Origin: JBOZRQ01 sp050789255
Lineage (GTDB): Bacteria; Bacillota; Sulfobacillia; Symbiobacteriales; Symbiobacteriaceae
Direction of reading: 5' to 3'
DNA length: 64,000 bases
NCBI GenBank assembly: GCA_050789255.1
Contig: JBOZRQ010000018.1
Coordinates: 1 to 64,000, forward strand
The notes beneath the pieces were generated by a model. That model saw only the letters and a program-made list of their open reading frames with translations, had not been told where the DNA came from and searched no databases. A program made the position numbers and the translations under genes. Below, piece by piece: positions 32,101-40,525 of this stretch (positions are counted from its first letter, which is position 1; the number at the start of each line of letters is the position of its first letter).

Positions 32101-34045
32101 CCTGCGCAGTCGCTCCTCGCACTTCGTGCCCGAGCCGGGCAACTTTGCGGAGAAGGGCGGCGACGGCGGCGGCGCCCGCAAGGACTTCCAGGACGCCATC
32201 TACTTCGCTACCGTCGCGACCGATGACAAGGGCGTGGCGAGCGCCAGCTTCAAGGTCCCGGACAACCTGACCTCCTGGCGGGTCACCTGGCACGCCCTGG
32301 CGCCCGGCTCCATGGAGGCCGCCCACGGCACCGCCAAGATCCCGGTGCGCCTCCCGTTCTTCATCGACACCGTGATCGGCGAGAGCTATCTGACCGGGGA
32401 CAAGCCCGTGATCACGCTGCGGAGCTACGGCACGGCGATGCAGGCAAAGCGGCAGGTGTACTACGGGGTCAAGCTCACCGCCCCCGACGGGTCGGTCTTC
32501 GAACAGCGCGACGTAGAAGGAACGGCCTTCGCCCCCACTGCGATCCCCCTGCCGGCGCTGAAGCCGGGCACCTATACAGTGCGGGTCAGCGCCGGGGCCG
32601 CTGGCGGCCTGCACGATGAGGTCGAGCAGACGTTCACCGTGGTTGACTCTTACCTGCGCCAGAACAAGGTGGACTTCTTCACGCTGAGCGAGGGGCTGAA
32701 GGTGAAGGGCGCCGAGAAGGGCATCACCACCCTGACCTTCACCGACCTGGAGCGCAGCCGCTATCTCCAGCTGCTCCAGCAGCTCCAGTGGCAGTGGGGC
32801 AACCGCTTCGAGCAGAAGCTGGCCCGCAGCGTCGCCGCGGATCTGCTTGAGGAGCACTTCGGTGCACCCAAGGGCTCTGGCACCGAAGAGCTGAACACCC
32901 TTGCCTACCAGACCCCGGCGGGCAGCGTGGCGATCCTGCCCTACAGCGACGGGGACCTGTTGCTCTCCGTGCTGGCCGCCGACCTGGCCCCGGACCGCTT
33001 CGACCAGGGCGCCCTCCAGCTCTACTTCGAGAAGATCCTCGCCGACGCAGGCGCCGGCAGGGAGCAGGCGATCCTGGCCCTCTACGGCCTGGCCGCCCTG
33101 GAGCAGCCGGTGCTGTTGGAAGCCCAGTCGCTGCTCAAGGAGAGTAACCTTACCCCAAGTGAGCAGCTCTACCTGGCCCTCACCCTCGCCGTGGTCGGCG
33201 ACCACGAGGGCGCCCGCCCCCTCTTCTACAGCCTCTTGGAAAAGTACAGCGAGCAGGTCGGCAGCGCTGCTCGGATCAAGGAGGGGCGCGACCAGGATGA
33301 GATCCTGACCGCCACCGCCCTGGCCGGGATGCTTGCGGCCAAACTGGGCGAGCCCCATGCGCCGGCCTTTGCCGAGTACCTGTCGGAGAACCCGACCAAG
33401 GAGGTCCTGCTGCTCCTGGAGGAGGCGATCCTGCTGCGGGATGGGCTGCCCCAGCTGGCCGTCGCCCCGGCCGCCTTCACGTATGAGCTGAACGGCAAGT
33501 CGGAGCGCGTGGAGTTGAAGGCCGGCCAGCCCTTCCGGCTGCCGGTGAGCAGCACCGCCCTGGAGACGCTGAAGTTCCGGGAGATCCAGGGCAAGGTCGG
33601 CCTCGCCGTAGAGTACGAGGGACCCCTGGCGGCTGCCGACGTAAAGCAGCAGAGCGGCTTTAAGGTCAGCCGCAGCTACGACGTGCGCGGCAAGGCAGGC
33701 CAAGCGATCCGGCCCGGTGACGTGGTGGTGGTGACGCTCAGCTACACCATTCCTGGCACGGCGCCCGGCGGCGGCTACGAGATCAGCGATTACCTGCCCT
33801 CGGGCCTCAAGCTGATCGAGCGGCCCTGGCAGTTCGGCGCCGAGCCGGGTAAGAACTGGCGCTGGCCAGCCGAGGTGAACGGCCAGAAGGTCACCTTCTA
33901 CGCCGGCAAGGACGGCGGGCCGATCGTCTACTACGCCCGGGTGACTGGAGCGGGCAGCTACCGAGCGCAGGAGCCCATCCTCCAGCACCAGCGCAGCGGG
34001 CTGATCTACAGCAGCGGCGCCGCGTCGGTGGTGGAGATCAAATGA
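29168..34045 (+). CDS. Alpha-2-macroglobulin family protein without thioester Cys
   Basis: 1625 residues from ATG 29168 (GGAGATG upstream). An N-terminal membrane anchor (LQLIVAVITVVAIAVGGIYW) precedes Ig-like domains (FRLTSERALDLADVQKSL and similar), then MG domains (ALYKPADKVNLWGIVR is the MG2 mark; YRPGDTVGLAIRV), the bait and A2M core with NLTSWRVTWHALAPG, and an alpha-alpha toroid. Where thioester members have GCxEQ, this one has WGNRFEQKLARS near residue 1210, so the Cys is absent. It would act as a non-covalent protease trap outside the cell. Coupled by ATGA to the next gene. Confidence 0.9.
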   Translation: MNRRLQLIVAVITVVAIAVGGIYWLGKGKPSSSPLPAGPGALVALVPTQSTPSGVEATTGFRLTSERALDLADVQKSLTVQPAVDLRVEPVGAGGREFRVMPSRSLDANRVYRFRLAASAGVDRTYQWSFQTRAEFRVLGSLPRHQGQGVPLNSGIEITFSHEDWADIEPFFEISPKVPGRFERHKKTAVFVPTEKFAEGTVYTVTLKKGVGQTQGPGAIKEDFSFAFETIAQTGEKGEVHFSLPTLQEFTPDTAPFFQVSYYARDKNSPPPMDVAVYRYSDAAAFVGAVTQSDRVPSWSAFARSRYHVPTDGLERVASFKAEAKQLPNVGLYLMYPEPLRPGYYVATFKAGDLVRESLFQVTDLSSYAAMTTTQTLVWFNDLATKAPAAGTKLKALGAGHEATADKDGVAVLPTPQGATPQFYLHATAPGGKEAVVPLAGLDYWYWSYWGRQETAALYWKYLYLDRALYKPADKVNLWGIVRPREPGAKPVTEVTAEVVRSDGGGYGNRPMALATATIPVVDSTFTGSVALPNLRPGSYQLTVRMGEEYLVERWFEVQTYTKPAYDIDVTTDKRAIFLNETAQFQVKAAFFEGTPVPGLRLNYSVSGASGQVTTDGAGEAAITFRPDSVEKNYYGNWGGPSTAWFQVNADLPETGPISAQSTLMVFPRNVTFAPTVTVQQGQATFTGQADHIDLDQINAGGNAWEYKGAPAADRTVRGQLVEHRWIREDAGEYYDFIQKTVQKAYRYREERTQVGSFTSTTDSAGRFTHTMTIEPEKSYEVQLQLQDTNGNWVEQSLWFSGKEYQGYNDSFYRYYNLDAGAKSEWGLGEQISLVFRENQRPTEDRARGYLFYTARQGLQSYKVQDQGTFRTALREQDLPNTNIKAVFFDGRRYREAQERTLRFDAKERELKVTITPDKQEYRPGDTVGLAIRVIDKNGKPVKAQVNLNLVDEALFALEEQYVNLLGQLYGEHMTSGVLRSRSSHFVPEPGNFAEKGGDGGGARKDFQDAIYFATVATDDKGVASASFKVPDNLTSWRVTWHALAPGSMEAAHGTAKIPVRLPFFIDTVIGESYLTGDKPVITLRSYGTAMQAKRQVYYGVKLTAPDGSVFEQRDVEGTAFAPTAIPLPALKPGTYTVRVSAGAAGGLHDEVEQTFTVVDSYLRQNKVDFFTLSEGLKVKGAEKGITTLTFTDLERSRYLQLLQQLQWQWGNRFEQKLARSVAADLLEEHFGAPKGSGTEELNTLAYQTPAGSVAILPYSDGDLLLSVLAADLAPDRFDQGALQLYFEKILADAGAGREQAILALYGLAALEQPVLLEAQSLLKESNLTPSEQLYLALTLAVVGDHEGARPLFYSLLEKYSEQVGSAARIKEGRDQDEILTATALAGMLAAKLGEPHAPAFAEYLSENPTKEVLLLLEEAILLRDGLPQLAVAPAAFTYELNGKSERVELKAGQPFRLPVSSTALETLKFREIQGKVGLAVEYEGPLAAADVKQQSGFKVSRSYDVRGKAGQAIRPGDVVVVTLSYTIPGTAPGGGYEISDYLPSGLKLIERPWQFGAEPGKNWRWPAEVNGQKVTFYAGKDGGPIVYYARVTGAGSYRAQEPILQHQRSGLIYSSGAASVVEIK

Positions 34046-34917
34046 GACGACCGTGGCTGATGCTCCTTTGCGTAGTGTTACTCGCAGCCGTCCCGGGTTC
34101 TGCGGCGGCCCCCAAAAGGGCTGAAGAGGGGACCCGGGCGGGATCGAGCCACCCGAGCGCCTTCTACGACGCCCAGCAGTTTTTCAAGGGGCTTAACGAA
34201 GTTACCGCCGTCGAGCGAACGGACACGTTGATCGGCGGTCTGGTCCCCCACCACATCCTGGCGGGCTCCATGTTCTCTCGCTTCTATCTGGAGCTGGAGC
34301 GGCAGCCGCCCGCCACGGTGATCGTGGTGGGGCCGAACCACGACAACCGGGGCGCCCGCATTGCGACCGGCGTGCAGCCCTGGACCACCCCCTTCGGGCA
34401 GGTCGAGGTGGACCAGCCGCTGGTAGAGAAGCTGGTCGCAGCGGGCCTCGCCACCGTGGATGACGGCGCCCTGGACCCCGAGCACTCCGTCGGCTCCCAG
34501 ATGCCCTACATCAAGTACCACGCCCCAGGCGCCAGGGTGGTGCCGCTGATCTTCCACCGGGACGTCAGTATTGGTGAAATCGGGCGCCTGGCGGAGTTCT
34601 TCGCCCCCCTGCTGGGCCGGGACTGCATCCTGGTCGCCTCGGTGGACTTCTCCCACTACCTGACCCGGCCCGAGGCGGAGGCCAAGGACAAGGAGACCCT
34701 GAAAGCGATCCGGGCCGAAGACCTGCCGGCGCTCTACCGCATGGGTCCCGACCACCTGGACTCCCCCGCCTCCCTGGGCCTCTTGCTGCTGACCATGAAG
34801 CGGCTGGGCGCCGCCGGGCCTGAGATCCTCGGGAACACCAACTCAGGCGTCATCATCGGCAGCGACATGATTGAAACGACCAGCTACTTTACCTTGAGGT
34901 ATGGCTCTCCTCCGTAA
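34042..34917 (+). CDS. AmmeMemoRadiSam system protein B (MEMO-like), secreted
   Basis: 291 residues. A Sec signal peptide (MLLCVVLLAAVPGSAAA) is followed by a MEMO domain: LVPHHILAGSMFSRFYLEL, VIVVGPNHDNRG, EHSVGSQMPYIKY, VPLIFHRDVS, LVASVDFSHYL and SPASLGLLLLTMK. The His residues match the putative metal site of MEMO. Canonical members are cytoplasmic and linked to AMMECR1 and a radical SAM protein; here it is exported and coupled to the macroglobulin. Confidence 0.9.
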   Translation: MRRPWLMLLCVVLLAAVPGSAAAPKRAEEGTRAGSSHPSAFYDAQQFFKGLNEVTAVERTDTLIGGLVPHHILAGSMFSRFYLELERQPPATVIVVGPNHDNRGARIATGVQPWTTPFGQVEVDQPLVEKLVAAGLATVDDGALDPEHSVGSQMPYIKYHAPGARVVPLIFHRDVSIGEIGRLAEFFAPLLGRDCILVASVDFSHYLTRPEAEAKDKETLKAIRAEDLPALYRMGPDHLDSPASLGLLLLTMKRLGAAGPEILGNTNSGVIIGSDMIETTSYFTLRYGSPP

Positions 34918-34922
34918 GGATG

Positions 34923-34955
34923 ACCCCGCCCCCACCCGGGAGCGGGGTTTCCCTT
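34923..34955 (+). terminator. Terminator before the hydrogenase operon
   Basis: ACCCCGC (34923-34929) / GCGGGGT (34942-34948) followed by TTCCCTTT. Confidence 0.75.
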
Positions 34956-34975
34956 TGGCTTATAGCCCTTTGGTC

Positions 34976-34993
34976 TTGTGAAACTGATCACAA
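34976..34993 (+). promoter_or_regulatory. Rex-type operator 1
   Basis: TTGTGAAACTGATCACAA, 17 of 18 relative to the palindrome TTGTGAA-N4-TTCACAA (N positions free). It lies 29 bp upstream of the predicted -35. Confidence 0.75.
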
Positions 34994-35022
34994 GCAATCC
35001 TCCAGAATAGTCCTTAGGCAGC

Positions 35023-35051
35023 TTGGTTCAGGTTGAAGCTTTCCTTATGAT
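35023..35051 (+). promoter_or_regulatory. Predicted sigma-A promoter of the hyd operon
   Basis: TTGGTT (35023-35028), 17-nt spacer, TATGAT (35046-35051). The second Rex-type site starts 13 bp downstream of the -10, where a bound repressor would block transcription. Confidence 0.55.
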
Positions 35052-35064
35052 GGAGTCAGAGGGC

Positions 35065-35082
35065 TTGTGACTACATTCACAA
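35065..35082 (+). promoter_or_regulatory. Rex-type operator 2
   Basis: TTGTGACTACATTCACAA, one mismatch to TTGTGAA-N4-TTCACAA, just after the predicted transcription start and 36 bp before the first hyd codon. Confidence 0.8.
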
Positions 35083-35118
35083 GACAGAGCTAATCTTTCC
35101 GGAGGGTGGTAGATCAAG

Positions 35119-35664
35119 ATGGCTGCCTGTCCTACCTGCGTGGGCATCGCACCGGATGACCCTCGGTTTGCGGAACTGGACCTCATGATCGGAGCTGTCA
35201 GAGCGGTTCCCGGGTCGTTAATCAGCGTCCTGCACCGGGCCCAGCAGTTGTTCGGCTTCCTCCCCCCGGAGGTCCAGTCCCACGTAGCCCGGGGGCTCGG
35301 CCTGCCGCCCAGCGAGGTCTACGGCGTGGTCACGTTCTACAACCTGTTCAACACCGAGCCGGTGGGCAAGTTCCCGGTCTCGGTCTGCATGGGCACCGCC
35401 TGCTACGTGCGGGGCGCCGACCGGGTGCTGGCCCGGTTCCAGTCCGAACTGGGCATCGACCCTGGTCAGGTGACCGCGGACGGGACCTTCTCCCTGGAGG
35501 TCTGCCGATGCATTGGCGCCTGCGGCTTAGCCCCGGTCATCACCATCGCCGGAGAGGTCCACGGCAAGCTGTCCGAGCACGACGTGCCCAAGCTGATCGC
35601 CCAGTACCGGCAGCAGAGCCTGGGCCAACCCGAACCGCTACTGACGGGGAGTGAACGCAAATGA
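35119..35664 (+). CDS. hydC: [FeFe]-hydrogenase HydC subunit (NuoE-like, [2Fe-2S])
   Basis: 181 residues; GGAGGGTGG before ATG 35119. Thioredoxin-like NuoE/HndA fold: LISVLHRAQQLFGFLPPEV, YGVVTFYNLFNTEPVGKF, then the four [2Fe-2S] ligands in VCMGTACYVRGA and VCRCIGACGLAPV. It is the small electron-carrying subunit of the NADH-linked, electron-bifurcating hydrogenase. First gene of the operon; its stop overlaps hydB (ATGA). An extra CPTC near the N terminus is not a standard ligand set. Confidence 0.92.
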   Translation: MAACPTCVGIAPDDPRFAELDLMIGAVRAVPGSLISVLHRAQQLFGFLPPEVQSHVARGLGLPPSEVYGVVTFYNLFNTEPVGKFPVSVCMGTACYVRGADRVLARFQSELGIDPGQVTADGTFSLEVCRCIGACGLAPVITIAGEVHGKLSEHDVPKLIAQYRQQSLGQPEPLLTGSERK

Positions 35665-37559
35665 CATCCACCCTGATGCCGATCCGGTCGGTGGAGGAGC
35701 TGGAGGAGATTCGGGCTGCCGGCGCCCTGTCTCTGGCTGTCCGGGAGGCCCGCGCCGCCTATCTCTCCGAGGAGCGCGAGGTCCACATCCTGGTCTGCGG
35801 CGGCACCGGCTGCAAGGCCGGCAAGAGCGCCCAGACCATGCAGGCGCTGCAAACCTGCATCGCCGAGCACGAGATGGAGCACTGGGTCAAGGTCAGGCAG
35901 GTCGGCTGCTTCGGCTTCTGCCGCATGGGCCCCGTGGTCGTGATCTACCCGGGGGGCACCTTCTACTGCGAGGTGCGGCCCAAGGATGTCCCCGAGATCG
36001 TCCTGGAGCACATCCTGGGCGGCAAGCCCGTCCAGCGCCTGCTTTACGCCCCGAACCCACGGGAGAAGTCCCGGGTGGCGTCCATCGCGGAGAACCCCTT
36101 CTACAAGGGCCAGCACCGCATCGCCCTGAAGAACTGCGGCCTGATCGATCCCGAGGATGTGACCGAGGCGATCGCTGCCGGTCGCTGGTTCGCCCTCGCC
36201 AAGGCCCTGCACGAGATGACCCCCGCCGAGGTGATCGCCGAGGTGAAGCGCTCGGGCCTGCGGGGACGGGGCGGCGGCGGCTTCCCGACAGGCCGCAAGT
36301 GGGAGATCGCCGCGGCGGTCAACGGCGAGCTGAAGTACGTCCTCTGCAACGCTGATGAGGGCGACCCCGGCGCCTTCATGGACCGCTCGATCCTCGAAGG
36401 GGACCCCCACGCCGTCCTGGAGGCGATGTGCCTCGCCGGCTATGCTGTCGGCGCCCAGCAGGGCTACATCTACGTGCGGGCGGAGTACCCGGTCGCCGTG
36501 GAGCGGCTCTCCATCGCCATCCGGCAGGCGCGGGAGCGGGGCCTGCTCGGCAAGGGGATCCTGGGCTCGACCTTCAACTTTGACATCGATATCCGCCTCG
36601 GCGCCGGCGCCTTCGTCTGCGGCGAGGAGACCGCCCTGATCGCCTCGATCGAGGGTCAGCGGGGCACGCCACGCCCCCGTCCCCCCTTCCCCGCCCAGTC
36701 GGGCCTGTGGGGGAAGCCCACCCTGAACAACAACGTCGAGACCTACGCCAACATCCCGGAGATTATCCTGAACGGCGGCGAGTGGTACGGGGGCATCGGC
36801 ACAGAGCGCTCCGCGGGCACCAAGGTCTTCGCGCTGGCGGGCAACGTGGTCAACACCGGCCTGGTGGAGGTGCCCATGGGCACCACGCTCCGGGAGATCG
36901 TCTTCGGCATGGGCGGCGGCATTCCCAAGGGCAAGCAGTTCAAGGGCGCCCAGACCGGCGGGCCCTCGGGCGGCTGCATCCCGGCGGCGCTGCTGGATAC
37001 CCCCATGGAGTTCGACACCCTGACCGGCCTCGGCTCTATGATGGGCTCCGGCGGCCTGATCGTGATGGACGAGTCGACCTGCATGGTCGACGTCGCCCGC
37101 TTCTACCTGCAGTTCACCCAGGATGAGTCCTGCGGCAAGTGCCCGCCCTGCCGGATCGGCACCAAGCGGATGCTGGAGATCCTCGACCGGATCGTGGCCG
37201 GGCAGGGCACCCTGGCCGACATCGACCAGCTGGAGCGGCTCGCGGCCACCATCAAGTCGACCTCGCTCTGCGGCCTCGGCCAGACGGCGCCCAACCCGGT
37301 CCTCTCCGCCCTGCGCTTCTTCCGGGAGGAGTTCATCGCCCACGTCGAGCAGAAGCACTGCCCGGCGGGCCGCTGCGCCGCCCTCACCGAGTTCTCCATC
37401 GATGCCGAGCTCTGCAAGGGCTGCGCCGTCTGCGCCCGGAACTGCCCGGTGGACGCCATCCACGGCGAGGTGAAGAAGCCGTTCGTGATCGATACCGCCG
37501 TCTGCATGAAGTGCGGCGCCTGCGCCGAGGTCTGCAAGTTCCACGCCGTCGTGCATTAA
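35661..37559 (+). CDS. hydB: [FeFe]-hydrogenase HydB subunit (NuoF-like, NAD(H)/FMN)
   Basis: 632 residues in the order seen in Thermotoga HydB. Residues about 35-120 are a [2Fe-2S] thioredoxin-like domain (CGGTGCKAG, VGCFGFCRMGP). About 130-540 are the NuoF core with GLRGRGGGGFPTGRKWE (FMN/NADH), NADEGDPGAFMDR and the N3-type cluster SCGKCPPCRIGTKRM. The C terminus adds two [4Fe-4S] clusters (CKGCAVCARNCP, CMKCGACAEVCK). It is the site of NADH oxidation and probably of flavin-based electron bifurcation with ferredoxin. Confidence 0.95.
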   Translation: MTSTLMPIRSVEELEEIRAAGALSLAVREARAAYLSEEREVHILVCGGTGCKAGKSAQTMQALQTCIAEHEMEHWVKVRQVGCFGFCRMGPVVVIYPGGTFYCEVRPKDVPEIVLEHILGGKPVQRLLYAPNPREKSRVASIAENPFYKGQHRIALKNCGLIDPEDVTEAIAAGRWFALAKALHEMTPAEVIAEVKRSGLRGRGGGGFPTGRKWEIAAAVNGELKYVLCNADEGDPGAFMDRSILEGDPHAVLEAMCLAGYAVGAQQGYIYVRAEYPVAVERLSIAIRQARERGLLGKGILGSTFNFDIDIRLGAGAFVCGEETALIASIEGQRGTPRPRPPFPAQSGLWGKPTLNNNVETYANIPEIILNGGEWYGGIGTERSAGTKVFALAGNVVNTGLVEVPMGTTLREIVFGMGGGIPKGKQFKGAQTGGPSGGCIPAALLDTPMEFDTLTGLGSMMGSGGLIVMDESTCMVDVARFYLQFTQDESCGKCPPCRIGTKRMLEILDRIVAGQGTLADIDQLERLAATIKSTSLCGLGQTAPNPVLSALRFFREEFIAHVEQKHCPAGRCAALTEFSIDAELCKGCAVCARNCPVDAIHGEVKKPFVIDTAVCMKCGACAEVCKFHAVVH

Positions 37560-37574
37560 GGAGGGCCGTAAAGC

Positions 37575-39329
37575 ATGATCAACCTGACGATCGATCGCCG
37601 CCAGGTCCAGGCCGAGCCCGGCACCACGGTGCTGGAGGCCGCCCGGTCGGTGGGCATTCACATCCCGACGCTCTGCTATCTCAAGGAGATCAACCAGATT
37701 GGCGCCTGCCGGATCTGCCTGGTGGAGGTCGAGGGCGCCCGCGGTCTGCAGACCTCCTGCACGGTGCCGGTGACCGATGGCATGGTGGTCCGGACCAACA
37801 CCCCGACCGTGCGGGACGCCCGCCGGATGGTGCTGGAGCTGCTGCTCTCGGACCACAACATGAACTGCCCGGCCTGCGTGCGGGCGAACAACTGTGAGCT
37901 GCTGGAGCTATCCCGGGAGGCGGGACTGAGCCAAGTTTCCTACACGGGCGCCCGCCATGAGCCCAGAGTTGACCGCTCCACCCCCTCCCTCGCCTTCGAT
38001 GGGTCCAAGTGTGTGCTCTGCCAGCGCTGCGTGGCTGTCTGCCAGAACGTGCAGGGCGTCTCGGCGATCAGCCTGACCCACCGCGGCTTCGACTCAGCCG
38101 TCACCCCGTTCTTCGAGGCCCCGCTGGCCGAGACCACCTGCTCTTACTGCGGGCAGTGCACCCTGGTCTGCCCGACGGGGGCGCTGACCGAGGCGGACGA
38201 CACGGAGAAGGTCTGGAACGCCCTGCTCGACCCCACCAAGCACGTGGTGGTCCAGACCGCCCCGGCCATCCGGGTCTCGATCGCCGAGGCGTTCGGCCAG
38301 CCCTCCGGCACGGTCTCCACCGGCCAGATGGTCGCCGCCCTGCGGGCGCTCGGCTTCGCCAAGGTCTTCGACACCGCCTTCTCCGCCGACGTGACCATCA
38401 TGGAGGAGGCGACCGAGCTGGTGGCCCGCCTGAATGGCGCCGGCCCGCTCCCGCTGATCACCTCCTGCTCGCCGGGCTGGGTCAAGTACGCCGAGCACTT
38501 CTACCCGGACCTGCTCCAGCATCTCTCCTCCTGCAAATCTCCCCAGCAGATGTTTGGCGCCCTCGCCAAGACTTACTACGCCGAGAAGGCGGGCGTTGAC
38601 CCCAAGGATATGGTCGTGGTCTCGATCATGCCCTGCACGGCCAAGAAGGCCGAGGCTGCCCGCCCTGAGATGAACGCCAGCGGCTACCAGGACGTGGACT
38701 ACGTGCTGACCACCCGGGAGCTGGGCCGGATGCTGAAGCAGGCCGGGATCATGCTGCCGAAGCTGCCCGAGGAGGAGTTTGACAACCCGCTCGGCATCTC
38801 CACCAGCGCCGGGGCGATCTTCGGGATGACCGGCGGCGTCATGGAGGCCGCCCTGCGCACCGCCGACGCCTGGCTGGGCGGCGACGGCGCCGGCCGGCTG
38901 GAGTTCACCGAGGTCCGGGGCTTGAGCGCCGTCCGTGAGGCCACGGTCACCATCGCTGGCACGGAACTGAAGGTAGCCCTGGCCAACGGCCTCTCCGCTG
39001 CCGCCCGCCTGATGGACCGGATCGCCTCGGGCGAGGCCCAGTACCACTTCGTCGAGGTGATGGGCTGCCCCGGCGGCTGCATCGGGGGCGGCGGTCAGCC
39101 GATCCCGTCCGAGGGGCCGATGGCGCTGGAGCAGACCCGGCGCAACCGGGTGGCGGCCCTCCGCTCCGTCGACGCGACCAGCACCGTGCGGCGCTCCCAC
39201 GAGAACCCCGCCGTGCAAGCGCTCTACGCTGAGTACCTGGGCGAGCCCAACTCGCACAAGGCCCACGAGCTCCTGCATACCCACTACCACGCCCGCGTGC
39301 CCGTAGGAGTCCGCAGAACCGGGAGGTGA
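37575..39329 (+). CDS. hydA: [FeFe]-hydrogenase catalytic subunit, trimeric type
   Basis: 584 residues. N-terminal [2Fe-2S] (C34, C45, C48, C62), His-ligated cluster DHNMNCPACVRANNC, two ferredoxin-type clusters (CVLCQRCVAVC, CSYCGQCTLVCP), then the H domain. All three H-cluster motifs are intact: TSCSPGW (P1), MPCTAKKAEA (P2) and EVMGCPGGCIGGGGQP (P3). No extra C-terminal [2Fe-2S] domain follows, in contrast with longer HydA forms. It reduces protons to H2 (or the reverse) using electrons from ferredoxin and NADH via HydBC. Confidence 0.97.
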   Translation: MINLTIDRRQVQAEPGTTVLEAARSVGIHIPTLCYLKEINQIGACRICLVEVEGARGLQTSCTVPVTDGMVVRTNTPTVRDARRMVLELLLSDHNMNCPACVRANNCELLELSREAGLSQVSYTGARHEPRVDRSTPSLAFDGSKCVLCQRCVAVCQNVQGVSAISLTHRGFDSAVTPFFEAPLAETTCSYCGQCTLVCPTGALTEADDTEKVWNALLDPTKHVVVQTAPAIRVSIAEAFGQPSGTVSTGQMVAALRALGFAKVFDTAFSADVTIMEEATELVARLNGAGPLPLITSCSPGWVKYAEHFYPDLLQHLSSCKSPQQMFGALAKTYYAEKAGVDPKDMVVVSIMPCTAKKAEAARPEMNASGYQDVDYVLTTRELGRMLKQAGIMLPKLPEEEFDNPLGISTSAGAIFGMTGGVMEAALRTADAWLGGDGAGRLEFTEVRGLSAVREATVTIAGTELKVALANGLSAAARLMDRIASGEAQYHFVEVMGCPGGCIGGGGQPIPSEGPMALEQTRRNRVAALRSVDATSTVRRSHENPAVQALYAEYLGEPNSHKAHELLHTHYHARVPVGVRRTGR

Positions 39330-39334
39330 TGCCT

Positions 39335-40525
39335 GTGAGCACCCCGACCAGCAACCGGCTCCATATCGCCCTCGTCGGGCGCCGCAACGCCGGCAAGTCG
39401 AGCCTGATCAACGCCCTGACCGGCCAGCACGTCGCCCTGGTCTCCGAGGTCCCCGGCACCACCACCGACCCGGTCTTCCGGCCCATGGAGCTGCACCCCT
39501 TCGGCCCGGTCGTGCTGATCGACACCGCCGGCCTGGACGATGAGGGCGCCCTCGGGCGCCTGCGGGTGGAGCGGACGCTGTCCGTCCTGGACCGGACCGA
39601 CCTGGCGGTCCTGGTGGTGGAGCCGGGGGTCGAACCTTCGCTCCCCTCCCGGCAGCTCCCCATGGTTGGCGCAGTCACGAAAGCCGACCTGGACCCCTCC
39701 GCCGCCGCTGAGTGGGCTGCCGTGCTGACCAAGCGCCTGTCCATCCCCTTCGTGGCCTGCAGCGCGGTCGGCGAGCCCGGGGTGGACGAACTGCGCAAGG
39801 CCATCGTCAAGGCGGCGCCGCAACCCGAAGAGCCGCCCCTGCTGGCCGATCTGGTGAACCCCGGCGACCTGGTGCTCCTGGTGATGCCGCAGGACGCGGG
39901 CGCCCCCAAGGGCCGGCTGATCCTGCCGCAGGTCCAGGCGCTCCGGGAGGTGCTGGACGCCGGGGCCATCGGCATCGCTGTGCAGGACGGCCAGCTGATG
40001 CAGGCCCTGGCGAACCTGTGGCGCCTGCCGGACCTGGTGGTGACCGACAGCCAGGTTTTCGGCAAGGTGAACCAGGCCCTGCCCCCCGAGGTGCCGCTCA
40101 CCTCCTTCTCCATCCTGATGGCCCGGCACAAGGGGGATCTGCGCTTGCTGGCGGACGGCGCCCGGGCGATCGACTCCCTGCGCCCCGGCGACCGGGTCCT
40201 GATCGCCGAGACCTGCACCCACCACGCCCAGAAGGATGACATCGGCACCGTCAAGCTGCCCAAGTGGCTGCGGGCTAAGGTGGGCGGGGAGCTGGCGATC
40301 ACCTGGGCCCACGGCAAGGACCTCCCCTCGGACCTGGGCGAGTACAAGCTGGTGATCCACTGCGGCGGCTGCATGGTCAACCGCCAGCTGATGATGAGCC
40401 GCCTCCGCAGGGCCGCCGAGGCCGGCATCCCCATCGTCAACTACGGCGTGGCCATCGCCCACCTGCACGGGATTCTGCCCCGCACGCTCACCCCGTTCCA
40501 CGAACTGGAGGTGGCGGCGCTATGA
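39335..40525 (+). CDS. hydF: [FeFe]-hydrogenase maturation GTPase HydF
   Basis: 396 residues from GTG 39335 (GGGAGG 8 nt upstream; GTG 39326 and ATG 39329 are in frame). Scaffold on which the 2Fe subcluster is assembled. GTPase motifs: GRRNAGKSSLINAL (G1), PGTTTDPV (G2), DTAGLDD (G3), TKAD (G4). The C-terminal cluster-binding site is present as CTHH and HCGGC (CxHx-HCxxC pattern). It overlaps hydE by ATGA. Confidence 0.96.
   Translation: MSTPTSNRLHIALVGRRNAGKSSLINALTGQHVALVSEVPGTTTDPVFRPMELHPFGPVVLIDTAGLDDEGALGRLRVERTLSVLDRTDLAVLVVEPGVEPSLPSRQLPMVGAVTKADLDPSAAAEWAAVLTKRLSIPFVACSAVGEPGVDELRKAIVKAAPQPEEPPLLADLVNPGDLVLLVMPQDAGAPKGRLILPQVQALREVLDAGAIGIAVQDGQLMQALANLWRLPDLVVTDSQVFGKVNQALPPEVPLTSFSILMARHKGDLRLLADGARAIDSLRPGDRVLIAETCTHHAQKDDIGTVKLPKWLRAKVGGELAITWAHGKDLPSDLGEYKLVIHCGGCMVNRQLMMSRLRRAAEAGIPIVNYGVAIAHLHGILPRTLTPFHELEVAAL

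Noticed and set aside
29180..33988. Very long minus-strand open frames (29180-31477 and 31517-33988) opposite the macroglobulin
   Set aside because: They are compositional shadows in GC-rich coding DNA; the plus-strand protein has clear domain motifs, and the antisense products are Gly/Leu/Val/Arg-rich without motifs.
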